Shown piece after piece: positions 30,157 to 39,253 of a stretch of DNA of 60,175 nt; the stretch's first letter is position 1, and every line of letters starts with the position of its first letter. This DNA is from CAZMSD01 sp964568855 (GTDB lineage Bacteria; CAIWAD01), in the NCBI GenBank assembly GCA_964568855.1, contig CAZMSD010000024.1, positions 1 to 60,175 on the forward strand. The letters run 5' to 3'. Under the pieces are notes generated by a model. It was not told the DNA's origin. It did no database searches and worked only from the letters and a program-made list of their open reading frames with translations. Both the position numbers and the translations under genes were made by a program.

Positions 30157-32719
30157 ATGAGCATCCTGAGGCAGATCCTCTATTCCGAACTCCTACTGGC
30201 GCTGACGGTCACCGCTGGCGCCGTGGACATCCTGTGGGTCAGTACAGTGGACGGCGACTGGAACAATCCCAGCAACTGGTGGCCGGCGCAGGTCCCCGGC
30301 CCCGGTGATTTCGCGCATATCCTGCTGGCCGGGGCCTTCTACGTCGATCTCGACGGCCACGTCACGGTCGACCGCTGGGAACTCGGCGGCGACTTCGGGA
30401 GTCAGGGGCTCCGGACGAACGGCTACAACCTGAGCGCCTCCATCAGTGGAACCGTCAACGAGCTGGGCAGCGTCCTGCTGAACGGCGGGAGCATCGGGGG
30501 CAACGGCAGCCTGCATTGGTACGGTGACCTGACCTGGGAGATGGGATCCTTCACCGGGCTCGGATCACTCACCTTCCATGATGGATCCGAGGTCGAGCTG
30601 ACGACGAATGGCACCCGCTACCTCGACTACCGGGCCCTGACCAACCACGAACCGGTCGACTGGACGGGTGGCGGCATCCTCTACCTGCGCTACGGGGCCA
30701 CGGTCAACAACCAGTCGTACTGGTACTTCCGTGATGCATCCACCATCACCTATCACGTGGGCGCGGCCGTCGAGTTCAACAACAATGGCGGGCTGGTCCG
30801 GACCGCGGGAGCGGGCGCGGGAACCACCACCTTCGGCGGCGGGACCAACCTCACGCTGACGCAGGCAGGCGGCGCCTTGCTGCAGGTCTACGAGGGCGAG
30901 ATCCAGCTGGACTGCCAAGCCGACCTGGCCGGCTCGATCGACCTGTACGGCTCGACGGAACTCCTGCTCAACAGCGGCGCGCAGACCCTGGACGGAACGG
31001 TCGTCGACCAGGAGGGTACGCTACGCGCGGTCAACAGCGTCGTAGACATCGAGAACACCGTCTTTGTCGATCACCTCGTGCAATCGGGAGGAACCATCCA
31101 GGGCAGCGGCACGCTCATCATCCAGGATCGATTCGACTGGAACAACGGGTACCAGGACGGATCCGGTATCACACGTATTCCGGCCAGCATGGAGATGACG
31201 ATCGGCACGGGCGCGCAGAAAGTACTCTCGGCGCGCACGATCGACAACTACGGCACCTCGTCCTTCGAGGGCGGTCAGTTCCTGCTGCGCTGGGGAGCGT
31301 CCATCGAGAACCGGGAGGATGCCCTCTTCGAGATCGGCAACGGCCTCTCGCTCAGCCACTGGTACGGCGACTACAGCAGCTTCTACAATGCGGGTACCTT
31401 CCGCAAGCTGGCCGGGACGGGTACGAGCTACGTGCAGTCGATTCCCTTCACCAACATGAACCGTATCGAGGTTGAGGGCGGCGCGCTCGACATGAACTAC
31501 GACGTGTCACATGATTGGGGAACCGTCGACATCACCGCCGGAGCCGTTTACGAGTTCTCGTCCGGCAACGCCTCGACGGACGACGGGACGCAGTTCATCG
31601 GGGAGGGAACCGCGATGGTGACCGGCGCCACGTTGACGGTCAGCGACACCCTTTTCGTGGATCATTTCGAGCAGACGGGCGGAACCGTGACCGGCGGGTT
31701 GCTGCTGATCAATGAGGACTTCACCTGGAATGGCGGCACTCAGAGCGGCACCGGTCGAACGGTCATCACCGCCACAGCGCACGATCGACAATTACGGATC
31801 GGCATCGCTGACGGGCGGGAGAATCCTCTTCTACGAGGCCCCGACATTCCACAACCACGAGGACGCCCTGTTCGAGATCGCCGATGGCCGCTACTTGTAT
31901 CAGCGGTATGGCGCACCCGGCTCTTTCATCAACGACGGTATATTCAGTAAGCCCGCCGGTACTGGGACAAGCAGCTTTTCCGGCGCTCTCACCGTGGACA
32001 ACACCGGGCTGCTGACGGTGGCTTCCGGCACCCTCGACTTCCCCGGCTGCCACCTCGACAACATGACGGCCGGAGCCATCGGGGGCACCGGTACGTTCGA
32101 TGTGAGCACGGCGGCGTCCTTCACGAACAGCGGCAGAACCAGCCCCGGCCTGTCGCCAGGTACCCTGACCTTCAACTTCAACTATGCCTGTGCGGCATCC
32201 TCGACACTCGAGATCGAGATCGCGGGATCCGTGGCCGGCAACGAATATGATCAACTCGCCGTCAACGGTACCGCAGCCCTCGCCGGCGGACTTACCGTCG
32301 GCATGCTCGACGGATTCCTGCCCGAGACCTACGACGAGTTCAGCGTCATCACGCACAACGGTCATTCCGGATCCTTCGCGGTCGGGGAGATCGCGATCAA
32401 CGACTCGCTCTACTTCGAGATCGATTACCGCCCCACGGAAGTTGTGCTGATCGCCCGCAAGATCGCAGTGCCCGTGTTGCACATCGACTATGCGGGTGAA
32501 GTGCTGATGCTGTCCTGGAATCCCATCGGCGAAGCCGTGTACTACAACATCTACTCCGGTACGCCCTACGGTCCGCACACCCTGCCGGGCACCACGACCG
32601 AGACAGAGTACGACATCACTTCCCTGTTGCCATCGGGCCTGGGTTCGTTCCACGTGACGACGGAGATGCCGGAAGCGGCGGCAGGCGACCGCGGGCGGGG
32701 CGACAGTGCAATAGACTAG
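30157..32719 (+). pseudogene. Secreted repeat protein gene with a frameshift
   Basis: The 5' part (30157 to ~31780) encodes a signal peptide and a long beta-helix-like protein with repeats, e.g. NNPSNWWPAQVPGPGDFAHI near the start, as in autotransporter/polymer-forming repeat proteins. The 3' part (to 32719) continues the same repeats in another frame. The repeat ARTIDNYGTSSFEGGQFLLR is matched by RTIDNYGSASLTGGRILFYE only after a shift near 31745-31785, where about a dozen residues present in the first repeat are also missing. The likely cause is a deletion between repeats or a sequencing error. The intact product would be ~850 residues, ending with a short Fn3-like segment and no sorting domain. 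Confidence 0.7.
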
Positions 32720-32738
32720 GGCCTGGGCCCTAGGCCGC

Positions 32739-33734
32739 TCAGCGCAGCAGGGTAATCGGCAGGCTTTGGTCGCCCACCTGCACGAAGTAGATCCCGGAGG
32801 GCTGCGGGCGGCCGCGGGAGTCCAGCCCGTCCCAGACGAGCTGCAGGCCGCCGCCGGGGTGTGATACACGGCTGAAACGGCGGACCAGCGCCCCGCGCAG
32901 GTCCACGATCCTCAGCTTCAGCACCGAGGCCGGGGGGGCTTCCACGGAAATGCGACACAGGGGATTGAAGGGGTTGGGCCATGCCTCCAGCTCCAGGGAA
33001 TTTCCCATTCCCCCCGGGTTGCGCGGCTCGGCGACTCCCGTGCCGGAGAAGCCCCAGCAGCTCAGGACCGAGCTGCCGTCCTCGTAGAGCCAGTTCAGCA
33101 GCAATTCCTCGCTGGAATCGTCCTCGACGTTGCCCGGAAAAGGCCCGGTGAGATAACCGTCCTGAAGGGATTCGGCGTGGACCGAAGCGCCGTCGCGCAG
33201 GCCTCGAACCTCCCAGGCGCTGGCCCAGAAACCCTCGGTGGCGCGGTGCCAGGACCAGGCCAGTTCGAGTTGCCCGTCACCGTCCACGTCCCCGGTGCCT
33301 CCCCGGCTCACGTTTCCCTGCAGCAGTCCGCTGTTCCAGGCTTCCGCTCCGGCCAGGGCCTCGTAGACGTGGAGCCTGGAAAGCTGCTGGCCGATCTCCT
33401 GATGCAGGAAGACCAGGTATCCGTCGTCCTGCCACCAGAGACCGAACCAGGAGGAGTCGGCGGGTTCCGGATCGCTCACCGACCAGAGCAGCTCGTACTC
33501 CGCGGCGCCGTCGTAGAACCAGGAGGTGCTCCCGTCCTCCTTGATCAGCTCCTGGATTCCGTCGCCGTTCAGATCGGGCCAGCACCAGCCGATCTCGTAG
33601 GTCCCCTGTTCGACGGACCACAGTTCTTCCAGCACCGCGTCGGCACGTGTGCTGACTACTAGATACAACATGATCCACCAAGCGACCGTACTTGGCACGT
33701 GTTTCCGGCAGCTGTCATTCGAACTGTAATACAT
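32739..33734 (-). CDS. Secreted FG-GAP-like protein with T9SS-type sorting domain
   Basis: About 331 residues. An N-terminal signal peptide with a basic SCRKH region and a hydrophobic core precedes two calcium-loop-like repeats, WPDLNGDGIQELIKEDG and GDVDGDGQLELAWSWH, as in FG-GAP/VCBS proteins. The C-terminus has EAWPNPFNPLCRISVEAPPA, GIYFVQVGDQSLPITLLR and a terminal Arg, a type IX-style sorting domain. I start it at 33734 because the signal peptide then looks normal; an ATG at 33794-33796 overlapping the previous gene's stop would give coupled translation but a longer N-terminus. Function unknown; probably displayed or released at the cell surface. Confidence 0.65.
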   Translation of the reverse strand: MYYSSNDSCRKHVPSTVAWWIMLYLVVSTRADAVLEELWSVEQGTYEIGWCWPDLNGDGIQELIKEDGSTSWFYDGAAEYELLWSVSDPEPADSSWFGLWWQDDGYLVFLHQEIGQQLSRLHVYEALAGAEAWNSGLLQGNVSRGGTGDVDGDGQLELAWSWHRATEGFWASAWEVRGLRDGASVHAESLQDGYLTGPFPGNVEDDSSEELLLNWLYEDGSSVLSCWGFSGTGVAEPRNPGGMGNSLELEAWPNPFNPLCRISVEAPPASVLKLRIVDLRGALVRRFSRVSHPGGGLQLVWDGLDSRGRPQPSGIYFVQVGDQSLPITLLR

Positions 33735-33793
33735 CTGAATCCCGTTTGTGTCACGTGGCATAGCCCGATACCGATCTCGGGCGTCTCCGTTCA

Positions 33794-35980
33794 TCAACGA
33801 TTGTCTCTTTCCGGATACTGGGGAAGGAGCAGGGCCCTCAGGCGCTCCCGCTTACCGTGCAGAATCTCGATTCGCTCCAGCCCCGCCGAACCGGCCCGCA
33901 GCCGGGCTTCCCACCCGCCGTCGTCCTCTCCGCGGACGGCGGAATGCCAGGTCAGCTTCTGTTCCTCTTGGTCCTCGGTAGCGAAACTCAGATTCAGGGC
34001 ACCGCGCCCTTCCAGCGTGAACAGCCGCCGCAGGCCGCCGGCCAGCAAGGGCGAATACAGGTCGTACAGCACCTCGAGGCGATCCGGCCCCTTCAAGGGC
34101 AGCACGGGGCTGACCAGCAACAGGTGCTGAACCAGACTTCCCCGGTCCAGGGCGCAGCGCCAGTCCGGATCGCCCTCCGGCAGCGGCAGCAACTGAATCC
34201 AGCCCGGCCAGTAGAGCACCTGCGCGCACTGGGCGCCGTCGTCCAGCAGCAGACGCCCGAAGGAGCCGGAGCGCAGAATCAACTCCACCGTGCTTCGCCC
34301 GCCGGGCCCCAGGACATCGTAGCTGAAGATCCGGCCGGGCATCGCAAAGGGAAAGAAGGAATTCCAGTCGTTCCATTCCAGGTCGCGCAGGTTGCAGACC
34401 TGCATGCCCTCCTCGGGCCTGCCCAGCGGATGGAATACGGGAGCGGCGTTCCCGCGGATCTCAACCCAGGACCCGAAGTGGGCCGGCAGGCTGTGCGAGG
34501 CCAGCCAGGGACCATCGTTAAGCTGGACGTGCAGATGGGATTCGGGACTGCGACCGCTGTTGCCCACCTGCGCCACCTCCTGGCCCCGCTTCACCTGCTG
34601 GCCGGTGACCGCCCTCAGGCTGCCCGCCCGCAGGTGCGCCAGCAGGCTCACCGCGCCGGTATCGTGCGTGATCATCAGCCAGTTGCCCCAGGGCGACTCC
34701 GTGTCCGTCCCGTGCACCGGGTTGTCCGGCAGGCTGCCCTCCGCCGCGGTCACCACGCCGTCCGCCGGCGCCAGCACGGGACAGCCGTGGCCGTAGAACT
34801 GCTCCAGCTCCTCGGCCGGCCATTCCGCCGCCCGGCCATCCTCGTCGAGCAGCATGAAATCCCAGGCCTGGGATCCCGCCCCGTCGCCGTGGGTCGTCGC
34901 GCCACCCGGGCCCTGCGTCACGGTCCAGATCCCGCGCAGCGGAAGGCTGAGCACCGGCAGCGGCCGCAGCCTGTCACGGCGCCAGCGCTCGAAGGCCCGC
35001 AGGTTGTCCTCGGCCCGACCCACCAGCGCCAGCGGCGGCGCCCAGATCTGCCAGCGCTCCTGCCGGATCATTCCGCTCTTCAGCGGATAGAGGAACAGCA
35101 GAGTCGTGACACAGAAGGGCAGGGCCAGCACCGGCAGGGCGGCCCGGTCGAGCACCTGGTGCAGGGCCGCGGCCACGAGCACGCCGGTTCCCACGGCGGC
35201 CAGGGACCAGACGAGGCCCGGTCGCGTCAGGGCGATGAAGACCCCCGACAGTGCGGCTGCCAGCAGGATCGAATTGAAGGCGATCAGCCCGAGTTCCGCC
35301 GGCGGAATGTCGCCGCCGGCGATCCACTGCAGCAGGCCGGTGCCGGCCAGCCCGCCCGCGGTCATGGCGATGGCCGTGATCCGGCTGCCGCTGAGCACCC
35401 CGGCGAAGACCAGCAGGCCCGAAAGCAGCCCGGGCAGGAAGAGCAGGCTGCCGAAGGATCGCAGGTAACCGTTCAGGACCGTCGGGAGCCCCCGATCGAG
35501 CAGGCCCTCCAGTTGGTTAAGCCAGGGCAGGAACCAGACCGGTTCGTGAATTCCCGGACTCGGCGCCAGCGCGAACAGCTTCGCCGCGGCCAGGCTGATC
35601 AAAGTGGCGGTGGCGAAGGGCAGGGCCAGGACGGGCAGATCACGCGCACCCAGCCAGGGAATCAGGGCCAGCGCGAGCAGGACCGCCAGCGCCGCTGTGG
35701 CGGGCACGATCAGCAGCAGGCGCCAGTCGGGATGCAGGTAGGTCGCCAGGGCCAGCCCGCTGAGCAGGCCCGCGCCGCCGAAGAGCCCCAGCTTCTGCCA
35801 GACCTGGTCGCGGGCCAGCAGTCCGCCGGCTGCCAGGCCGCTCAAGGCACCCAGCAGTCCCAGCGCGCCGTGCACCGGACTCAGAAAGGCCGCGGCGAGG
35901 AAGAACAGGCCGCTGCGGCGGCGGGCCGTGAAGAGCACGGCCCCGCAGGAATGCAGCAGCATGTCAGCCAGCGCTTTCAC
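33794..35980 (-). CDS. Urea-transporter-like membrane domain fused to an M23 metallopeptidase
   Basis: A 728-residue fusion. Residues ~15-310 look like a urea transporter: two related halves with GLFFLAAAFLSPVHGALGLL, LPVLALPFATATLISLAAAK and LPVLALPFCVTTLLFLYPLK. From about residue 340 a soluble part contains an M23 (LytM-like) domain with THGDGAGSQAWDF and SPESHLHVQLNDGPW, giving the His-Asp and His-x-His zinc residues. The C-terminal ~200 residues are unassigned. The GTG start overlaps the stop of the decarboxylase gene (GTGA), so it belongs to that operon. It may link small-molecule transport with peptidoglycan or peptide cleavage. Confidence 0.75.
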   Translation of the reverse strand: MKALADMLLHSCGAVLFTARRRSGLFFLAAAFLSPVHGALGLLGALSGLAAGGLLARDQVWQKLGLFGGAGLLSGLALATYLHPDWRLLLIVPATAALAVLLALALIPWLGARDLPVLALPFATATLISLAAAKLFALAPSPGIHEPVWFLPWLNQLEGLLDRGLPTVLNGYLRSFGSLLFLPGLLSGLLVFAGVLSGSRITAIAMTAGGLAGTGLLQWIAGGDIPPAELGLIAFNSILLAAALSGVFIALTRPGLVWSLAAVGTGVLVAAALHQVLDRAALPVLALPFCVTTLLFLYPLKSGMIRQERWQIWAPPLALVGRAEDNLRAFERWRRDRLRPLPVLSLPLRGIWTVTQGPGGATTHGDGAGSQAWDFMLLDEDGRAAEWPAEELEQFYGHGCPVLAPADGVVTAAEGSLPDNPVHGTDTESPWGNWLMITHDTGAVSLLAHLRAGSLRAVTGQQVKRGQEVAQVGNSGRSPESHLHVQLNDGPWLASHSLPAHFGSWVEIRGNAAPVFHPLGRPEEGMQVCNLRDLEWNDWNSFFPFAMPGRIFSYDVLGPGGRSTVELILRSGSFGRLLLDDGAQCAQVLYWPGWIQLLPLPEGDPDWRCALDRGSLVQHLLLVSPVLPLKGPDRLEVLYDLYSPLLAGGLRRLFTLEGRGALNLSFATEDQEEQKLTWHSAVRGEDDGGWEARLRAGSAGLERIEILHGKRERLRALLLPQYPERDNR

Positions 35981-37380
35981 CGGTCGCGCTCGGTCTCTCC
36001 GGGCTGCTGCAGGTGCTCGGGCAGCAGGTCGAGCGCCCTGAGATACTCTACATCTTCGCGGCGGCGCACCAGGTGCGGCCGGCCCTCGGGATCGATCAGC
36101 ACCACCGCCGGCCGGCCGTGGATGAACTGGTTGCTCTGGCTGAGGTTATAGGCCCCGATGTCGCGGAAGACCAGGTGGTCGCCGGCGGCCACCGGCGGCA
36201 GGGAGGCTCCCTTGCGCAAAATGTCGATCTGCATGCACAGGTTGCCCAGCACGGTGGTGTCCTCGTAGATGAAGCTTTCCGGCTCGCGCGTGGGACAGAT
36301 TTCGTAACGGTACCAGGTGGTGCTGGAAAGCAGGTTGACGCCCGCGTCCACCACCACCGCCCGGCTGCCGTCGCCCAGGCGGCGCTCTGAAAGCACTGTG
36401 GTCGCCAGGTGCATGCAATCGTCCACCAGCGCCCGCCCGGTCTCGAAGAAGAGCTCCGGCGGCTCCTCGTCCTCGTCGAGAGGCAGCGAGGACAGCACGG
36501 GACAGATGGCCTCGGCGTACTGCACGAAAGAGGGGCAGGTCAACTCGGCGTTCTGGTAGGCCCAGTGCAGCGTGTTGCGGGTGGCGAAACCCCCGCCCAG
36601 GTCCCACCAGCGGATGTGCACTCCCGTGTGACGCCTGATCCAGATCGCCAGCTCGACCAGCTTGCCGGCGGCCCCGCGGTAGAGTTCCACGTCGTCCACG
36701 TAGGTGCCGATGTGGGTGTGCAGCCCGGCCAGTTCGAGTTCGGCGCTCCCCGCGACGCGACGCGCCGCTTCGTGGGCGCGGCCGGATTCAACGTTGAAGC
36801 CGAAACGGTCCCAGTGCTGGGCATCGAGCTGCATGTTGACCCTCAGGGCCACCGGCAGTTTCTCCCGCCCGTCCGGCAGCTCAGTATCACGAACCAGGGC
36901 CTCGATCCGCGGGATCTCCTCGGCGTGATCGATGTGGATCCGGGCGCCCCCGGCGATGGCCTCGTGCAGGGCGGACTCGTCCTTGTCCGGGCCGTTGAAT
37001 ATGATCTGCGAGGGCGGGACGCCCAGGGCGCGGGCCGTCCTGAACTCGGTGCCCGAGACGACTTCGGCCAGGCTGCCCTCCTGGTGCATCACACGGCAGA
37101 CCGCCGAAAGGGTGTTGGTCTTGTAGGACCAGCCCAGCTTCACCGATGGATAGCGCGTGCTGAAGGCGCGCCTGAAGTCCGCCAGGTTCCGGCGCAGCCC
37201 GGACTCGGAGATCACGTACAGCGGGCTGCCGAAACGCGCCACCAGCTCGGCCACGGGGGTGCCGTCGATCTCCTGCATCACGCTGCGCATCGGCGCTTTG
37301 CCGAACTTGTTGTTCAGCCCCACCTGGTGCCTAACCAGGGTCGGCTTCTCGTAGATCTTCTTGGTGGTCGTTTCGCTCAT
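35977..37380 (-). CDS. Type III PLP decarboxylase (DAP/ornithine type) with a RiPP-leader-like N-terminus
   Basis: A 467-residue fold-type III decarboxylase related to diaminopimelate and ornithine decarboxylases. The PLP lysine is in KLGWSYKTNTLS (Lys87). GLHTHIGTYVDD, WWDLGGGFATRN, FFETGRALVDD and GNLCMQIDILRKG line the active site. Unusually, ~36 residues precede the catalytic domain and contain KKIYEKPTLVRHQVG, matching the YxxPxLxxxG leader motif that PqqD-like recognition elements bind in lasso peptides, then LNNKFGK. A stand-alone PqqD-like protein is encoded two genes upstream. Substrate unknown. It lies 52 bases after the ATP-grasp gene and overlaps the urea-transporter/M23 gene by four bases. 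Confidence 0.85.
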   Translation of the reverse strand: MSETTTKKIYEKPTLVRHQVGLNNKFGKAPMRSVMQEIDGTPVAELVARFGSPLYVISESGLRRNLADFRRAFSTRYPSVKLGWSYKTNTLSAVCRVMHQEGSLAEVVSGTEFRTARALGVPPSQIIFNGPDKDESALHEAIAGGARIHIDHAEEIPRIEALVRDTELPDGREKLPVALRVNMQLDAQHWDRFGFNVESGRAHEAARRVAGSAELELAGLHTHIGTYVDDVELYRGAAGKLVELAIWIRRHTGVHIRWWDLGGGFATRNTLHWAYQNAELTCPSFVQYAEAICPVLSSLPLDEDEEPPELFFETGRALVDDCMHLATTVLSERRLGDGSRAVVVDAGVNLLSSTTWYRYEICPTREPESFIYEDTTVLGNLCMQIDILRKGASLPPVAAGDHLVFRDIGAYNLSQSNQFIHGRPAVVLIDPEGRPHLVRRREDVEYLRALDLLPEHLQQPGETERDR

Positions 37381-37432
37381 CGTAATTCCGGTGATACAGC
37401 GGCCCGTCGCTCCGCGGCCGCGATTCAGTGTT

Positions 37433-38542
37433 TCATTCAGCCCGGAACACCGCGCGCCCCGTAATGCTCAACTGCTCCAGGACTTCCAGGTCGCAGATAA
37501 TGTCCACCGCCGCGCGACTGTAGATCACGCCGGAGCGCGCCGGTGGCAGGGCTTCCAGCTTTTCGCCCAGGGCCAGGCGCGCCTGGGCCGCGGGCAGGTT
37601 CTGGCCCGCGCCCGTGCAGAGATAGCACCAGGCCGGGAAGCGCGGATTGATCTCGATGACGTTCAGGCGCCGGCTGCCGTCCTCGCAGAGAATCTCCAGT
37701 TCGCAGGGTCCCCGCCACTTCAGGGCGGCCATCAGCCGTCCGGTCAGCTCGAGCAGCCCGGGATCGCTGACCGTCACGCCCGACCAGGCCTTGCCCTTCT
37801 CCGTCACGCCCAGCTTTCGCATGGGCACGGCGCCCACCAGACCGCCCCCGCCGTCGCCCAGGCAGCAGACGTTGTACTCGAAGCCCTGCAGGCCGGCCTG
37901 CAGGACGATCGGCAGCCCCCAGCGGACATGGATGTCGTCGAAGGCGTAGAGCGCCTGCTCGAGCGTCCAGGCCTTCCGGGCTTCGTAATACAAGCCCTTG
38001 ACGTAGACCGGCCGTCCGTTGCTCGAGGCCCACAGCTCTTCCCAGGCCAGCGACGCGGCGGCGCGTTCGAAGACCACGCGCGTGGGCGGCGCGTCGAATT
38101 CGTGCTCCCTGCAGAAGCGGTCCAGCCGCATCTTGGAGCGCAGGGCCAGTGATCCGGCGTCGGGCAGAAAGGTGCGCGTCCCGCCGCTCTCAAGCTCGGA
38201 CTTAAGCGAGAGGTACAGCTCCATCTCGCTGTCCAGGGTGGGCAGCACCGCGTCCAGTCTTCCCGCCTCCGCCACCGCGCGCAGCCGCTCGAGCAGCAGT
38301 TCGCCGCCGGAGCCGGGAAAGGGCACCATGTAGATCTCGTCGAAGATCTCGCTGTGATACAATCCCGTGTCCATGGTATCGTAGGCCAGGCCCACCATCC
38401 GGCCGCGGTGCCCGGCCTCGCGGAGGCTGCGGGCCACGGCCACCCCGGGCGCCGGATTGTCGGCGGCGCTTAAGCCCGTCACGGCCAGTCCGCAGTCCCG
38501 CCAGTCGCCCGGCGGTCCCGGCATTCGCCCGCTTCCGCTCAC
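37433..38542 (-). CDS. ATP-grasp family ligase
   Basis: A 369-residue ATP-grasp protein of the carbamoyl-phosphate-synthase-like type. The N-terminal Rossmann-like part has TGLSAADNPAPGVAVARSLR. The ATP-binding core shows RPVYVKGLYYEARKAW and GFEYNVCCLGDGGGGLVGAV, and the Mg-binding block is CELEILCEDG followed by LNVIEINPRFPAWCYLCTG. Such enzymes join a carboxylate to an amine or thiol, often adding residues to peptides. The GTG start overlaps the stop of the pqqD-like gene (GTGA), so the two are translationally coupled. The substrate may be a peptide bound by PqqD or the product of the downstream decarboxylase; this is inference. Confidence 0.85.
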   Translation of the reverse strand: MSGSGRMPGPPGDWRDCGLAVTGLSAADNPAPGVAVARSLREAGHRGRMVGLAYDTMDTGLYHSEIFDEIYMVPFPGSGGELLLERLRAVAEAGRLDAVLPTLDSEMELYLSLKSELESGGTRTFLPDAGSLALRSKMRLDRFCREHEFDAPPTRVVFERAAASLAWEELWASSNGRPVYVKGLYYEARKAWTLEQALYAFDDIHVRWGLPIVLQAGLQGFEYNVCCLGDGGGGLVGAVPMRKLGVTEKGKAWSGVTVSDPGLLELTGRLMAALKWRGPCELEILCEDGSRRLNVIEINPRFPAWCYLCTGAGQNLPAAQARLALGEKLEALPPARSGVIYSRAAVDIICDLEVLEQLSITGRAVFRAE

Positions 38543-38799
38543 TGCGCGGACTCTTCTACCGATCCGGCAAGTCCGTACTGCCTGAGCAGGGCCAGGAACT
38601 CGTCCAGGTCCGTGGAGACGCGGTCCGCGGTCACCTCATAGGCCACGCGCAGCTCGCCGAGGATCCGGTCGCGGTCCCGGCCCGCGATCCAGCGTTCGAG
38701 AATGAAGGCCCCCACGCCGTTGGTGGTGTAGCTGATCCCGCTGTGGTGATCGAAGAGGAAGCCCTGAGGGCTCAAGTGCAGGTGTTCGGCTCCGCTCAT
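38539..38799 (-). CDS. PqqD-like RiPP recognition element protein
   Basis: An 86-residue protein matching the PqqD winged-helix fold: LHLSPQGFLFDHHSGISYTT, then NGVGAFILERWIAGRDRDRI, then a helix VSTDLDEFLALLRQYGLA. PqqD-like proteins bind leader segments of precursor peptides and hand them to modifying enzymes. It overlaps the upstream secreted-protein gene and the downstream ATP-grasp gene by four bases each. No separate precursor peptide gene is evident nearby. The best candidate partner is the leader-like N-terminus of the PLP decarboxylase at 35977-37380. Confidence 0.85.
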   Translation of the reverse strand: MSGAEHLHLSPQGFLFDHHSGISYTTNGVGAFILERWIAGRDRDRILGELRVAYEVTADRVSTDLDEFLALLRQYGLAGSVEESAQ

Positions 38800-39209
38800 C
38801 GGTCGCTCTCCGCCAGGCTTCCGTAGAGGTAGATCTGCCGGTTATCCAGGTGGTAGCCGTTGGCCTCGCACCACTGGCAGGGACCGTCGCAGGCCTCCGG
38901 TTCGACCTTCGTGCTCCACAGTGCGCACTCCACACTGCCGTTCACGAAGCGCTCCGAGAGGGCGAATTCATGGCGGAACTTCCCAGGATCGATCTGCAGC
39001 ACCTGGTGCGATCCGTCGAGCAGCACGTTCTCGGTGCCGTAAGGGTAGAACGAGATGCCCAGCCAGAGCGATTCCTGGACTTTGCCGCTCACCTCGACGC
39101 CGCCGGGCCGTCCGGTCTCCGGGTCCATCACGACCTTCAGCGCCAGTTCCTGCGCGCGGCAGGCGGCCGCCAGGACCAGCAGCAGGATTCCAAGCCGGCC
39201 GATCTTCAT
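38796..39209 (-). CDS. Small secreted protein of unknown function
   Basis: A 137-residue protein with a signal peptide (about residues 1-19, possibly lipidated at the Cys of LVLAAACRAQ). The mature part is beta-rich (LALKVVMDPETGRPGGVEVS), and the C-terminus has EACDGPCQWCEANGYHLDNR, whose clustered cysteines may form disulfides or bind a metal. I do not recognise a family. AAGGAG lies 11 bases before the ATG. Its stop overlaps the pqqD-like start (ATGA), so it belongs to the same operon and could be a substrate or partner of the modifying enzymes. Confidence 0.65.
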   Translation of the reverse strand: MKIGRLGILLLVLAAACRAQELALKVVMDPETGRPGGVEVSGKVQESLWLGISFYPYGTENVLLDGSHQVLQIDPGKFRHEFALSERFVNGSVECALWSTKVEPEACDGPCQWCEANGYHLDNRQIYLYGSLAESDR

Positions 39210-39253
39210 GTCTCAACTCGCTCCTTGTTGTTCGGTTCGCCCGCTTCCGGCAC

